A stretch of 16,695 nt of DNA from positions 1 through 16,695 of the forward strand of contig JAGOBN010000021.1 of NCBI GenBank assembly GCA_017999235.1, in the 5' to 3' direction. A program made the translations under genes and the position numbers. The notes below the pieces were generated by a model. It ran no database searches, was not told the DNA's origin, and saw only the letters and a list, made by a program, of their open reading frames with translations. Origin of the DNA: Anaerolineales bacterium. Lineage in GTDB: Bacteria; Chloroflexota; Anaerolineae; Anaerolineales; UBA6663. Shown in pieces: positions 1-6,643 of the stretch; the first letter of the stretch is position 1, and each line of letters begins with the position of its first letter.

Positions 1-725
1 ATATCGCCGTCACCCTCTCCAAACAAGCCGCCGCCACCACCGACCCGGAGCTGGTGGAACATATCGGCCCCCCTCCGCCGCTGACCGCGCGGCTGCTGCT
101 GGTGGATGATCACGTCCTCTTCCGCAACGGCTTGGCGAGCGTTTTCAACTATCAGCCGGATTTCAAAGTGGTGGGCCAGGCCGGCTCGGTGCGGGAAGGC
201 CTCACCCTGGCGCGCGAGCTGAAGCCGGACCTGATCCTGATGGATTTCACCCTGCCGGATGGCACCGGTTTGGACGCGCTGCGCGCCATTCTGGTGGATC
301 AGCCGGCCGTAAAGATTGTCTTCCTCACCGTCCATGACGATGATGAGCGCTTGTTCGCCGCGCTGCGCGCCGGCGCCTTGGGATTTCTGCCCAAAAATGT
401 GCGCGCCGCCGATCTGTTGCAGCGCGTGCGTAGCGTGCTGCGCGGGGAGGTCGGTTTGCTGCCGGCGGTAGCGGCCCGCATTCTGAAGGAATTCGCCTCC
501 ACCCCAGCCTCCACGGCCGCCTCCGCCGACCAGCCGACCCTCACCACCCGCGAGATCGAAATCGTGGCCGAGTTGGCCCAAGGCTCCAGCAATCGCGAAA
601 TCGCAAACAAGTTCGTTATTAGCGAAAACACGGTCAAGAACCACGTCCGCAACGTCCTCTCCAAGCTCCAACTCCGCAACCGCCGCGAGATCATTAATTA
701 CGCCCGCCGCCACGGAATAACATAA
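1..725 (+). CDS. NarL/LuxR-family response regulator, 5' end outside the window
   Basis: This is a DNA-binding response regulator with a receiver domain and a LuxR-type helix-turn-helix. Counting from the GTG at 54, the acidic pair is D18/D19 (LLLVDDH), the phospho-acceptor is D64 (ILMDFTLPDG), and the switch residues are T92 and K114 (GFLPKN). A low-complexity Ser/Thr/Ala linker at about 150-160 leads to the output domain (about 162-222), which carries LTTREIEIV, SNREIA and ENTVKNHVRNVLSKL. The frame has no stop between the left edge and residue 1, and its third positions are G/C-rich, so coding probably continues upstream. GTG 54 is the only common start visible before the receiver, and the GGAG at 47-50 is too close to serve it well. 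The alternatives are a plain regulator starting at 54, or the C-terminal half of a larger sensor-regulator fusion. The family is certain; the start is not. Its target genes cannot be read from the sequence. Confidence 0.9.
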   Translation, partial: IAVTLSKQAAATTDPELVEHIGPPPPLTARLLLVDDHVLFRNGLASVFNYQPDFKVVGQAGSVREGLTLARELKPDLILMDFTLPDGTGLDALRAILVDQPAVKIVFLTVHDDDERLFAALRAGALGFLPKNVRAADLLQRVRSVLRGEVGLLPAVAARILKEFASTPASTAASADQPTLTTREIEIVAELAQGSSNREIANKFVISENTVKNHVRNVLSKLQLRNRREIINYARRHGIT

Positions 726-797
726 TATATCGGGCTAGTTCTTTTTTTTAGTCCGGAATTAGGCGAAAGATCCCTAGCGCCTGGAAATGGGACGTGC

Positions 798-811
798 CAT
801 AATATTATGTG
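798..811 (+). promoter_or_regulatory. Possible -10 element of the protease gene, abutting its start codon
   Basis: CATAAT (798-803) lies five bases before the GTG at 809, which would place transcription start on or next to the start codon. No Shine-Dalgarno sequence precedes that GTG and I see no good -35. The rest of 726-797 holds a T-run at 741-749 without a preceding hairpin, so it is not a convincing terminator. Confidence 0.3.
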
Positions 812-2449
812 CCTCCTTCTCTTTTGAGGATCATCCTCCTAGCGGGCCTGGTTGTCGGTTTCGTCGGGCTTGCCAGCCGGGCGGCAGCCAGCCCACCGCT
901 GCCCGAACCAGCCGGCTCCGCGGCGCTGGTAGTTAACCCGCGCCAGCCGGCCGCCCGGGGCCTGGCGCCCGATTTAGCCGCGGCGTTGACGGGCGCGGAT
1001 TGGATGCCGGTCTTGATCTGGTTTGCGGCGTCGCCGTTGGAAGCGCCCCACAGCTCCCCTGCCGGCGTTACCGGCCGATTACGCGCCGCCGCCGCGGCCC
1101 AGCAGGCGCCGGCGTTGGCGCGTCTGCGGCAGCTCGAAGCGCAAGGCCAGGCGCGCGCGATCCGTCCCCTGTGGATCGTCAATGCCGTAGCCTTCGAAGC
1201 CCCGTCCGCTGTGATCGTGGCCGCGGCCAGCTGGCCGGCGGTCACCCGGGTGACTCGGGATGCAACGTACACGCGCTTGCCCGAGCCGCCCGCCGCCCAG
1301 ACCGCGCTGGCCGCCGACGCCGGCCTCTCGGTCACCGCCAATATCTCCGTCACCAAGGCCCCGCTCCTGTGGAGCCTGGGCATCACCGGCTCGGGCGTGG
1401 TCATTGCCAGTCTGGATACCGGCGTGGACTACACCAATCTAGATCTGGCGCCGCGCTGGCGGGGCGGGATCAACAGTTGGTTCGACCCGTACGGCCAATG
1501 CGCCTTGCCGTGCGATGCGGCCGGCCCCGGTTTCACCGGCCACGGCTCACAAACCGTGGGCCTGATGGTCGGCAGCGCATATACCACCACAGCGCTGGGC
1601 ATGGCCCCCGGCGCCCAATGGATCGCCGCCCGGATCTTCAACGCGCAAGGCCAGGCCTCGGAAAGCGCTATCCATCAGGCGTTTCAATGGGTGCTGGACC
1701 CGGATGGGGACCCGGGCACCGATGACGCGCCGGATATCGTCAACGCCTCGTGGAATCTGGTTAACCCGGGCGGATGTGACCTAACCTTTGCGCCGGACTT
1801 GCAGGCGCTGGTGAGGGCCGGCATCCTACCCGTCTTTGCGGCCGGCAATAGCGGGCCGAGCGCTAATACGGCCCTCAGTCCGGCCAATAATCCCGATGCG
1901 GTGGCGGTGGGCGCGGTCGATGAGGCCGGCCAGGTGGCCGCGTCCAGCAGCCGCGGACCCACCAGCTGCGGCACCGGCACCACGCGCCTCTTCCCGGACC
2001 TGGCCGCGCCCGGCGTGGAGGTACTAACAACCGATGGCGTTCTGGCCGGCTCGCCGCCGCGTTATACCCGCGTCAGCGGCACCTCTTTCGCGGCCCCGCA
2101 TGTGGCCGGCGGACTGGCCTTGTTGATCAGCGCCTGTCCCCAGTTAAGCCTCCCGGAACTGCGGGTCGCCCTGACTTATACCGCCCAGCCGCTGCCCGAG
2201 CCGGGGGCGCCGGCCAATAACGACACCGGGGCCGGCCGGCTGGATGTGTGGGCCGCTTACCAGGCCTTGGGCGCCAGCGCCTGCGTCAGCACCTTGCCAA
2301 CCGCCACCCCTACAGCCGTGCTGACCCTGGTCCCAACGGCCACCGTGATCCCAACCGCGGCACCAACCAGCACGCCCACGCCCACTCAGGTCCTGGCAAC
2401 CGTGGGGTTGACGCTTTACTTGAGCCTGATCGAGCGGGCGGCACCCTAG
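809..2449 (+). CDS. Secreted subtilisin-like serine protease (S8 family)
   Basis: This is an extracellular or cell-surface endopeptidase of 546 aa. A signal peptide (about 1-27, hydrophobic core LLRIILLAGLVVGFVG, cleavage near RAAA/SPP) is followed by a region at about 65-152 that resembles the I9 propeptide/inhibitor fold. The S8 domain (about 185-488) has the full catalytic set: D203 in IASLDTGVDY, H245 in TGHGSQTVG, oxyanion N347 in FAAGNSG and S426 in SGTSFAAPHVAGG. The His motif HGSQTVG deviates from the usual HGTxVAG but keeps the histidine. Residues 494-528 form a Thr/Pro-rich linker, and the protein ends LYLSLIERAAP, which looks like a variant of a C-terminal tail I associate with Chloroflexota secreted proteins. 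An in-frame TAA at 800 limits the start; GTG 809 is the first usable codon and TTG 824 is the alternative. The receiver gene starts 60 nt downstream. The substrate is unknown. Confidence 0.92.
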   Translation: MPPSLLRIILLAGLVVGFVGLASRAAASPPLPEPAGSAALVVNPRQPAARGLAPDLAAALTGADWMPVLIWFAASPLEAPHSSPAGVTGRLRAAAAAQQAPALARLRQLEAQGQARAIRPLWIVNAVAFEAPSAVIVAAASWPAVTRVTRDATYTRLPEPPAAQTALAADAGLSVTANISVTKAPLLWSLGITGSGVVIASLDTGVDYTNLDLAPRWRGGINSWFDPYGQCALPCDAAGPGFTGHGSQTVGLMVGSAYTTTALGMAPGAQWIAARIFNAQGQASESAIHQAFQWVLDPDGDPGTDDAPDIVNASWNLVNPGGCDLTFAPDLQALVRAGILPVFAAGNSGPSANTALSPANNPDAVAVGAVDEAGQVAASSSRGPTSCGTGTTRLFPDLAAPGVEVLTTDGVLAGSPPRYTRVSGTSFAAPHVAGGLALLISACPQLSLPELRVALTYTAQPLPEPGAPANNDTGAGRLDVWAAYQALGASACVSTLPTATPTAVLTLVPTATVIPTAAPTSTPTPTQVLATVGLTLYLSLIERAAP

Positions 2450-2463
2450 GCCCGTAACCTAGG
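2445..2463 (+). repeat. CCTAGG inverted pair around the protease stop codon
   Basis: Two copies of the palindrome CCTAGG (2445-2450 and 2458-2463) can pair as a 6-bp stem with a 7-nt loop. The left arm contains the TAG stop. TTTT follows at 2468-2471. It could act as a weak terminator or a 3'-end structure, but the stem is short. Confidence 0.3.
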
Positions 2464-2509
2464 CGCGTTTTGTGCGACTGTTAAAGAAGCATTTCGATTG
2501 GAGAATTTT

Positions 2510-2896
2510 ATGACACCTAAAATCCTGGTCATTGACGACGACCTCTTTGTGGCCAAGATTGTGGCGCTCTGTCTGGCTCCCGTGGGGCAATTCTTCATTC
2601 AGTCCGCGTTTGATGGGGTGCAAGGCGTGAAGTTAGCGCTCGTGGACCGGCCGGATCTGGTTTTGTTGGATTTTGACCTCCCCTTCCTGGACGGGCTGGA
2701 GGTGCTGCAGGCTTTGCGGGGGAAAGTGGAAATATCCGGCGTGCCGATCGTGGCCATCACCGGCGCGCTGGCCGATCATCCCCGGTGCGCGGAACTGGTG
2801 GCGGAGAGTGATGCTTATTTGCCCAAGCCCCTCGACTTCCGGGTCCTGCGGCGCACCGTTCAACAGTTCTTGCATTTGCCGGCCGCAGTCGCGTAA
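2510..2896 (+). CDS. Single-domain response regulator (CheY-like receiver)
   Basis: This is a 128-aa stand-alone phospho-receiver with no output domain, so it should act by protein contact in a phosphorelay rather than by binding DNA. Visible residues are the acidic pocket D9-D11 (LVIDDD), phospho-acceptor D54 (VLLDFDLP), T84 (IVAITG) and K106 with the cis-proline (YLPKPLD). I chose ATG 2510 because GGAG at 2500-2503 lies six bases upstream; the in-frame TTG at 2498 lacks such a site. It starts 60 nt after the protease stop and could be read through from it, although a small hairpin sits on that stop. A strong bidirectional terminator follows. No cognate kinase is adjacent, so the partner is unknown. 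Confidence 0.93.
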   Translation: MTPKILVIDDDLFVAKIVALCLAPVGQFFIQSAFDGVQGVKLALVDRPDLVLLDFDLPFLDGLEVLQALRGKVEISGVPIVAITGALADHPRCAELVAESDAYLPKPLDFRVLRRTVQQFLHLPAAVA

Positions 2897-2913
2897 GCGG
2901 CGCTGGAAAATAA

Positions 2914-2946
2914 AAACGGCTTGGAGGCCGGGCCTCCAAGCCGTTT
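2914..2946. terminator. Bidirectional intrinsic terminator between convergent genes
   Basis: A perfect 15-bp stem has arms 2914-2928 and 2932-2946 with a 3-nt CGG loop. A-rich sequence flanks the left arm and T-rich sequence the right, so it works in both orientations. It separates the receiver gene (ends 2896) from the sigma factor gene (reverse strand, ends 2965). Confidence 0.92.
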
Positions 2947-2964
2947 CGTTTTAAGCGGGGCGGG

Positions 2965-4152
2965 TTAGGTCAGGTAATCCCGCAATTGCCGCGCCCGGCG
3001 CGGATGGCGCAGACGCCGCAGCGCCTTGCCTTCAATCTGGCGGATGCGCTCGCGCGTCAGGCCGAATTTCTGGCCGACCTCTTCCAGCGTGTACGCGCGG
3101 CCGTTCTGCAGGCCAAAGCGCAGCCGCAGGATGCGCGCCTCGCGCGGGGTGAGGGTGCTGAGCACCTCTTCCATCTTTTCGCGCAGCAAGGCCTGATGGG
3201 CGCTCGCGGCCGGCGACGGGGTGGTCTCATCCTCCACAAAGTTGCCGAACTCGGCGTCCTCATCCTCGCCCACCGGGCGCTCCAAGGAGAGCGGCCGCCA
3301 GCTGACCTTGAGCATCCACTGCACTTTGCGGGCGTCCAGCTTCAGCTCACCGGCAATCTCTTCCGGCGTGGGCTTGCGCCCCAACTGCTGCTCCAGGTCC
3401 CGCGCCACTTTATAGAGCCGGCGGATGCGATCGCTCATGTGGACGGGGACGCGGATGGTGCGGCCCTGATCCGCGATGGCGCGCGTGATGGTCTGCCGGA
3501 TCCACCAGGTGGCATAGGTGGAGAAACGGAAACCGCGCCGGTAATCGAACTTCTCCACGGCCTTCATCAGGCCCAGGTTGCCTTCCTGGATCAGGTCCAA
3601 GAACGGCACACCGCGCCCGATATATTTTTTGGCGATCGAGACCACCAGCCGGGTGTTGGCTTTGATCAAATGCTCGCGCGCGCCGCGCGCATCTTCCACG
3701 TGCCCCTGGAGCTGCGCCTGGCGCTTAAAGTTGGCGCGCGCCGACGCGACCTCCAGCTGTTTTTCCGCCTTTAAGCCGCGTTCCAAGCGCTTGGCCAGAT
3801 CCACCTCTTGCTCGGTGGTCAGCAGCGGCACGCGCGCCATCTCCTTGAGATACAGCCCCACCGTGTCTTCGGTGGCGATGGAGCTGAGGTCGAAATCGGG
3901 CTCGTCCATCCGGCGGTGGTGGGCGGCGCGCTGTTTCCCGAGCTGCGCCGGCACCTCGCGGCGGTCGTCATACACGGCGATATCACACCCCTGGAGAAAG
4001 GCGAACAGCTCTTCGAGGTGCTCCTTGGCCTCCTCGGCGCGGGGGAAGGCGTCGATAATATCGTCCGTGAGCAGATAGCCTTGGCCGGTGGCGCGGTCCA
4101 TCAGCAAGGTGAGCATCTCGGCGTCTTTGCCTTGATCTTGCGTGTATTTCAT
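2965..4152 (-). CDS. rpoD: RNA polymerase sigma-70 factor, RpoD/SigA type
   Basis: This primary-type sigma factor (395 aa from ATG 4152) directs core RNA polymerase to -35/-10 promoters. It has a region 1.1-like segment (about 15-60, [13 protein letters not shown]), region 1.2 (about 94-125, [16 protein letters not shown]), region 2 with [31 protein letters not shown] and [17 protein letters not shown], region 3 with RKPTPEEIA, and region 4 ending in the -35-binding helix [18 protein letters not shown]. The length fits short SigA proteins rather than E. coli RpoD. ATG 4152 is preferred over ATG 4167 because GGGAG (4165-4161) lies eight bases upstream of it. The gene follows yceD by 31 nt with no terminator between, so the two should share the promoter at 4743-4772. 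A group-2 paralogue of the housekeeping factor cannot be excluded from one window. Confidence 0.95.
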   Translation of the reverse strand: MKYTQDQGKDAEMLTLLMDRATGQGYLLTDDIIDAFPRAEEAKEHLEELFAFLQGCDIAVYDDRREVPAQLGKQRAAHHRRMDEPDFDLSSIATEDTVGLYLKEMARVPLLTTEQEVDLAKRLERGLKAEKQLEVASARANFKRQAQLQGHVEDARGAREHLIKANTRLVVSIAKKYIGRGVPFLDLIQEGNLGLMKAVEKFDYRRGFRFSTYATWWIRQTITRAIADQGRTIRVPVHMSDRIRRLYKVARDLEQQLGRKPTPEEIAGELKLDARKVQWMLKVSWRPLSLERPVGEDEDAEFGNFVEDETTPSPAASAHQALLREKMEEVLSTLTPREARILRLRFGLQNGRAYTLEEVGQKFGLTRERIRQIEGKALRRLRHPRRARQLRDYLT

Positions 4153-4183
4153 CCGACCATCTCCCATGTGATGGAATCAGGCG

Positions 4184-4681
4184 TCACAGCAGTTTGTCTT
4201 TCAGGTCCTTCAACGCCGACAGGCCGCCCTCGCTGGCTTCCGGTTCGCACGCACAGGCGGCTTCGTTCCAATTCTGGCCGCAGCTCGGGCAGAGGCCCTT
4301 GCAGTCCGGCCGGCACAGCGGCCGCATCGGCAGCGCCAGCAGCAGGTCCTCCCGCACCAGCGGCGCGAAATCCAAATTCATGTGTTCCGGGATCGTCAAC
4401 GCGTCCGCCGGCGCTTTATCCGGCGGGAAGTGGTACATCTCGCCAAAGCGGCAGCTGACCGGCTGTTCCAGCGGCGTCAGGCAGCGCGCGCATTCGATGG
4501 TGGTGGCCGCGCGGAGCGCGCCCTGGGCGTAGAGGCCTTGCGGCGTCCGGGTGAGGGTCAGGGTGCCGCGCAGGCGGCGCACGGACAAGTCGTCGGCAAG
4601 GACCGCCTCCGGCTCGTCAATGGGGATCTCGCGGCTGTAGCCGGTTTGCTCCTTGAGCAAAAAGCCAACATTCAGCCGCAA
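4184..4681 (-). CDS. yceD: YceD/DUF177 family protein with zinc-type cysteines
   Basis: This 165-aa protein belongs to the DUF177/YceD family, which is linked to 23S rRNA and large-subunit ribosome metabolism in bacteria and plastids. The N-terminus LNVGFLLKEQTGYSREI fits the family start. C64-x2-C67 (ECARC) and the C-terminal cluster C123/C127/C131/C134 (PLCRPDCKGLCPSCGQNWN) match the conserved motif and probably bind a metal. The start is awkward: TTG 4681 gives the expected N-terminus but has no clear Shine-Dalgarno sequence, and CTG 4702 is the in-frame alternative before the TAA at 4724. In many bacteria yceD is followed by rpmF (ribosomal protein L32). Here the next gene is the sigma factor, 31 nt away, so ribosome-related and transcription functions are co-expressed. 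Confidence 0.88.
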   Translation of the reverse strand: MRLNVGFLLKEQTGYSREIPIDEPEAVLADDLSVRRLRGTLTLTRTPQGLYAQGALRAATTIECARCLTPLEQPVSCRFGEMYHFPPDKAPADALTIPEHMNLDFAPLVREDLLLALPMRPLCRPDCKGLCPSCGQNWNEAACACEPEASEGGLSALKDLKDKLL

Positions 4682-4742
4682 AACAGCGGTGGATTTGTTC
4701 AGAGTTGTTTCCCAACTGTCAAATTACTGGGAATATTGGCGC

Positions 4743-4772
4743 ATTCTAACATAGAGCGACTCCGGGCGTCAA
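4743..4772 (-). promoter_or_regulatory. Sigma-70 promoter for the yceD-rpoD operon
   Basis: On the reverse strand TTGACG (4772-4767) and TAGAAT (4748-4743) are separated by 18 bases, each one base from consensus. A second TTGACG lies at 4779-4774. Transcription would begin near 4736, giving a leader of about 55 nt before TTG 4681. The leader can form a small hairpin between TTCCCA and TGGGAA. Confidence 0.75.
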
Positions 4773-4852
4773 CCGTCAAAACTTTAAGATATACATAAGT
4801 TCCCACGCGAATAGCGGTGTTTTGCACATATACACGGTTGTATTTTAGTATT

Positions 4853-4868
4853 TGCCTGTATACAGGCA
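4853..4868. promoter_or_regulatory. Perfect 16-bp palindrome, candidate operator
   Basis: TGCCTGTATACAGGCA reads identically on both strands. It lies about 67 bases upstream of the rdgB -10 and about 80 bases upstream of the nearer yceD -35, a position that suits a dimeric regulator acting on both genes. As RNA it could form a 6-bp stem with a TATA loop followed by TTATTTTT on the forward strand, so a weak terminator is the alternative reading. Confidence 0.5.
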
Positions 4869-4935
4869 TGGTTATTTTTGCGGATAGCAAACATCAAAGA
4901 TTCGGGCGAGTGAATGGAGCAGCGGCGGGCGGCAT

Positions 4936-4952
4936 TATAATGGCGTCGGATG
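4936..4952 (+). promoter_or_regulatory. Consensus -10 box of rdgB; probable leaderless start
   Basis: A perfect TATAAT (4936-4941) ends eight bases before the ATG at 4950. Transcription start, normally 6-8 bases after the -10, would fall on or just before the start codon. No ribosome binding site could fit in such a transcript. The -35 is poor. Confidence 0.6.
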
Positions 4953-5558
4953 CCAACTTTACTGCTCGCCACCAATAACGCCGGCAAACGGCAGGAAATA
5001 TCCGAGCTGTTAGGGGATCTGCCGGTCACGTTGCTGCGCCCCAGCGATGTGGGCGCGGACGGCGAGGTCGCCGAGACGGGCGCCACCTACGCCGAAAACG
5101 CGCGCCTAAAAGCTGAGACCCTGGCGCGCGCCACCGGGCTGCTCACCCTGGCCGACGACTCCGGCCTGGAGGTGGAGGCGCTGGGCGGCGCGCCGGGTGT
5201 GTACTCCGCGCGCTACGCCGGCCCCGGCGCCTCAGAGGCCGACCGCCGCGCCAAATTGCTCCACGCCCTCAGCGCCACGCCGGCCCCGCGCCGGGCGCGC
5301 TTCCGGTGCGTGATCGCCCTTGCCATTCCGGCCGCCGCCGCCGCGCCCGATGAGGTGCTGCTCTTTGAGGGGGTGTGCCCGGGCGAGATTGCGCTGGCGG
5401 AGCGCGGCACGCACGGTTTTGGGTATGACCCCGTCTTCTGGCTGCCAGAATTGGGCGTGACCATGGCCGAACTGCCGGCCCACGAAAAACACCGGCTGAG
5501 TCATCGCGGCCGGGCGCTGCAGGCAGCCCTGCCCACTTTGAGGCGGCTGCTCGCTTAA
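4950..5558 (+). CDS. rdgB: XTP/dITP diphosphatase (RdgB/HAM1 family)
   Basis: This cytosolic house-cleaning enzyme hydrolyses XTP, dITP and ITP to the monophosphate and pyrophosphate, keeping deaminated purines out of DNA and RNA. All family signatures are present in 202 aa, the usual length: ATNNAGKRQEI (7-17) at the phosphate-binding N-terminus, the catalytic acid motif LADDSGLEVEAL with D69/D70, GVYSARYAG (83-91), THGFGYDPVF (154-163) and the C-terminal K180 with SHRGRAL (184-190). ATG 4950 begins at the first possible residue, PTLLLATNN. A perfect TATAAT eight bases upstream suggests a leaderless mRNA. The gene is divergent from yceD-rpoD and convergent with trxB, with a hairpin between them. 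Confidence 0.96.
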   Translation: MPTLLLATNNAGKRQEISELLGDLPVTLLRPSDVGADGEVAETGATYAENARLKAETLARATGLLTLADDSGLEVEALGGAPGVYSARYAGPGASEADRRAKLLHALSATPAPRRARFRCVIALAIPAAAAAPDEVLLFEGVCPGEIALAERGTHGFGYDPVFWLPELGVTMAELPAHEKHRLSHRGRALQAALPTLRRLLA

Positions 5559-5560
5559 AC

Positions 5561-5602
5561 CACGCCGCCCCGCGCTCGGTCAGTCCGGCGCGGGGCGGTG
5601 TG
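5561..5602. terminator. Bidirectional hairpin between rdgB and trxB
   Basis: A 15-bp stem (5561-5575 with 5588-5602, one G-U pair) encloses a 12-nt loop in the 65-bp gap between two convergent stop codons. The downstream T-tract (CTTTAT) is short, so termination may be less efficient than at 2914-2946. Confidence 0.7.
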
Positions 5603-5623
5603 CTTTATCCAGCAGTCGGGCGG

Positions 5624-6562
5624 CTATTTCACCGCGGCCGGGGCCGGCAGCTCTTCCAAATACCGCTCCACGGCGATGGCGGCCTGGCACCCCTGGCCGG
5701 CCGAGGAGACGGCCTGCTTGTAGATCGGATCCATGATCTCGCCGGCCGCAAAAACGCCGGGGATGGAGGTCTGCATGAATTTATCCACCACCAGGAACCC
5801 CTGCTCGTCCATAGCCAATTGCCCCTGAAAGAGCTGGCTGTTGGGAAAGTGGCCGACAAAGATAAAGACGCCGTCGGTCGACCAGGTCTCCACGTTGCCG
5901 CTGGTGACGCTGCGCGCCCGGACGGCCTGAACCTTACCCTCGCCCTCGATGGTGTCCAGGACGGTGTTGTACACAAACTGGATTTTGTCGTTGGCGTGCG
6001 CGCGCGCTTGCAGCAGATCGCCGGCCCGCAGTTCACCGCGGCGGTGGACGACGCGCACGCGGCTGGCGAACTTGGTCAGGAAGAGCGCCTCCTGCACGGC
6101 CGAGTCGCCGCCGCCTACCACCAGCACATCCTTGTTCTTAAAGAAGAAACCGTCACAGGTGGCGCAGTAGCTGACGCCCTTGCCGATCAGGGTGTCTTCG
6201 CCGGGGATGCCCAGGCGCCGGGCGGAGGCGCCGGTGGTGATGACCACGGCGTCGGCGGTATAGGTCTGGCTGTAGGTTTTGAGCTGGAAGGGCCGGCCGT
6301 GGGTGAAATCCACCTCGGTCACTTCGTCGTACTCAATCCGCGCGCCAAACTTCTCGGCCTGGGCCTTCATTTTCTCGGTCAGGTCCGGCCCCAGGATGTT
6401 GTCAAAGCCGGGGAAGTTCTCCACATCGCTGGTGATGGCGATCTGGCCGCCGATCTGATTGCCGGCGATGACCAGCGGGTTGAGGTTGGCGCGCGCGGCG
6501 TACAGGGCGGCGGTCAGGCCAGCCGGCCCGGAGCCGATGATGATCAGGGTTTCGTGCGGCAT
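5624..6562 (-). CDS. trxB: Thioredoxin reductase (NADPH, FAD)
   Basis: This low-molecular-weight flavoprotein passes electrons from NADPH through FAD to a CxxC disulfide and on to thioredoxin. It is 312 aa from ATG 6562, the normal length. The FAD-binding motif IIGSGPAGLTAALYAAR is near the N-terminus, the redox motif CATC (C133/C136) sits in VSYCATCDG, the NADPH-site glycine motif is VVGGGDSA, and HRRGELRA carries the arginines that recognise the 2'-phosphate. The C-terminal FAD motif reads GVFAAGEIMDPIYKQAV, with Glu where Asp is usual. ATG 6562 is preferred to ATG 6568 because AAGGA (6574-6570) is seven bases before it. The histidine kinase gene lies 81 bp upstream on the same strand without a clear terminator, so co-transcription is possible. 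Confidence 0.95.
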   Translation of the reverse strand: MPHETLIIIGSGPAGLTAALYAARANLNPLVIAGNQIGGQIAITSDVENFPGFDNILGPDLTEKMKAQAEKFGARIEYDEVTEVDFTHGRPFQLKTYSQTYTADAVVITTGASARRLGIPGEDTLIGKGVSYCATCDGFFFKNKDVLVVGGGDSAVQEALFLTKFASRVRVVHRRGELRAGDLLQARAHANDKIQFVYNTVLDTIEGEGKVQAVRARSVTSGNVETWSTDGVFIFVGHFPNSQLFQGQLAMDEQGFLVVDKFMQTSIPGVFAAGEIMDPIYKQAVSSAGQGCQAAIAVERYLEELPAPAAVK

Positions 6563-6580
6563 ACCCATGTCCTTGCTAGG

Positions 6581-6597
6581 CCTGGCGAGCCGCCAGG
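6581..6597 (-). repeat. Small hairpin upstream of trxB
   Basis: CCTGGCG and CGCCAGG form a perfect 7-bp stem with a 3-nt loop, seven bases before the trxB Shine-Dalgarno sequence. There is no U-tract, so it is a leader structure rather than a terminator. A role in trxB expression is only possible, not shown. Confidence 0.35.
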
Positions 6598-6643
6598 AGG
6601 CTTGATCTTAGCGGACGAAGATTAGCGCCGCATCAGCGGCCGG

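Larger units (their letters stand above)
4682..4949. other. AT-rich divergent intergenic region (yceD / rdgB)
   Basis: This 268-bp gap is the longest non-coding stretch in the window. About 4785-4900 is clearly richer in A+T than the flanking genes. It contains the reverse promoter for yceD-rpoD, the 16-bp palindrome at 4853-4868 and the forward -10 element of rdgB at 4936-4941. I found no convincing small gene or tRNA in it; the short open frames have no recognisable content and no start signals. Confidence 0.75.

Noticed and set aside
739..750. T-run after the first response regulator as an intrinsic terminator
   Set aside because: No stable hairpin precedes it; the upstream sequence is AT-rich and unpaired.
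4784..4949. AT-rich island as an insertion-sequence remnant or small gene
   Set aside because: I see no target-site duplication, terminal repeats beyond the single palindrome, or transposase fragment. The short frames there lack start signals and conserved content.
5600..6625. A 341-codon open frame antisense to trxB
   Set aside because: It covers the same DNA as an intact thioredoxin reductase and has no recognisable domain.
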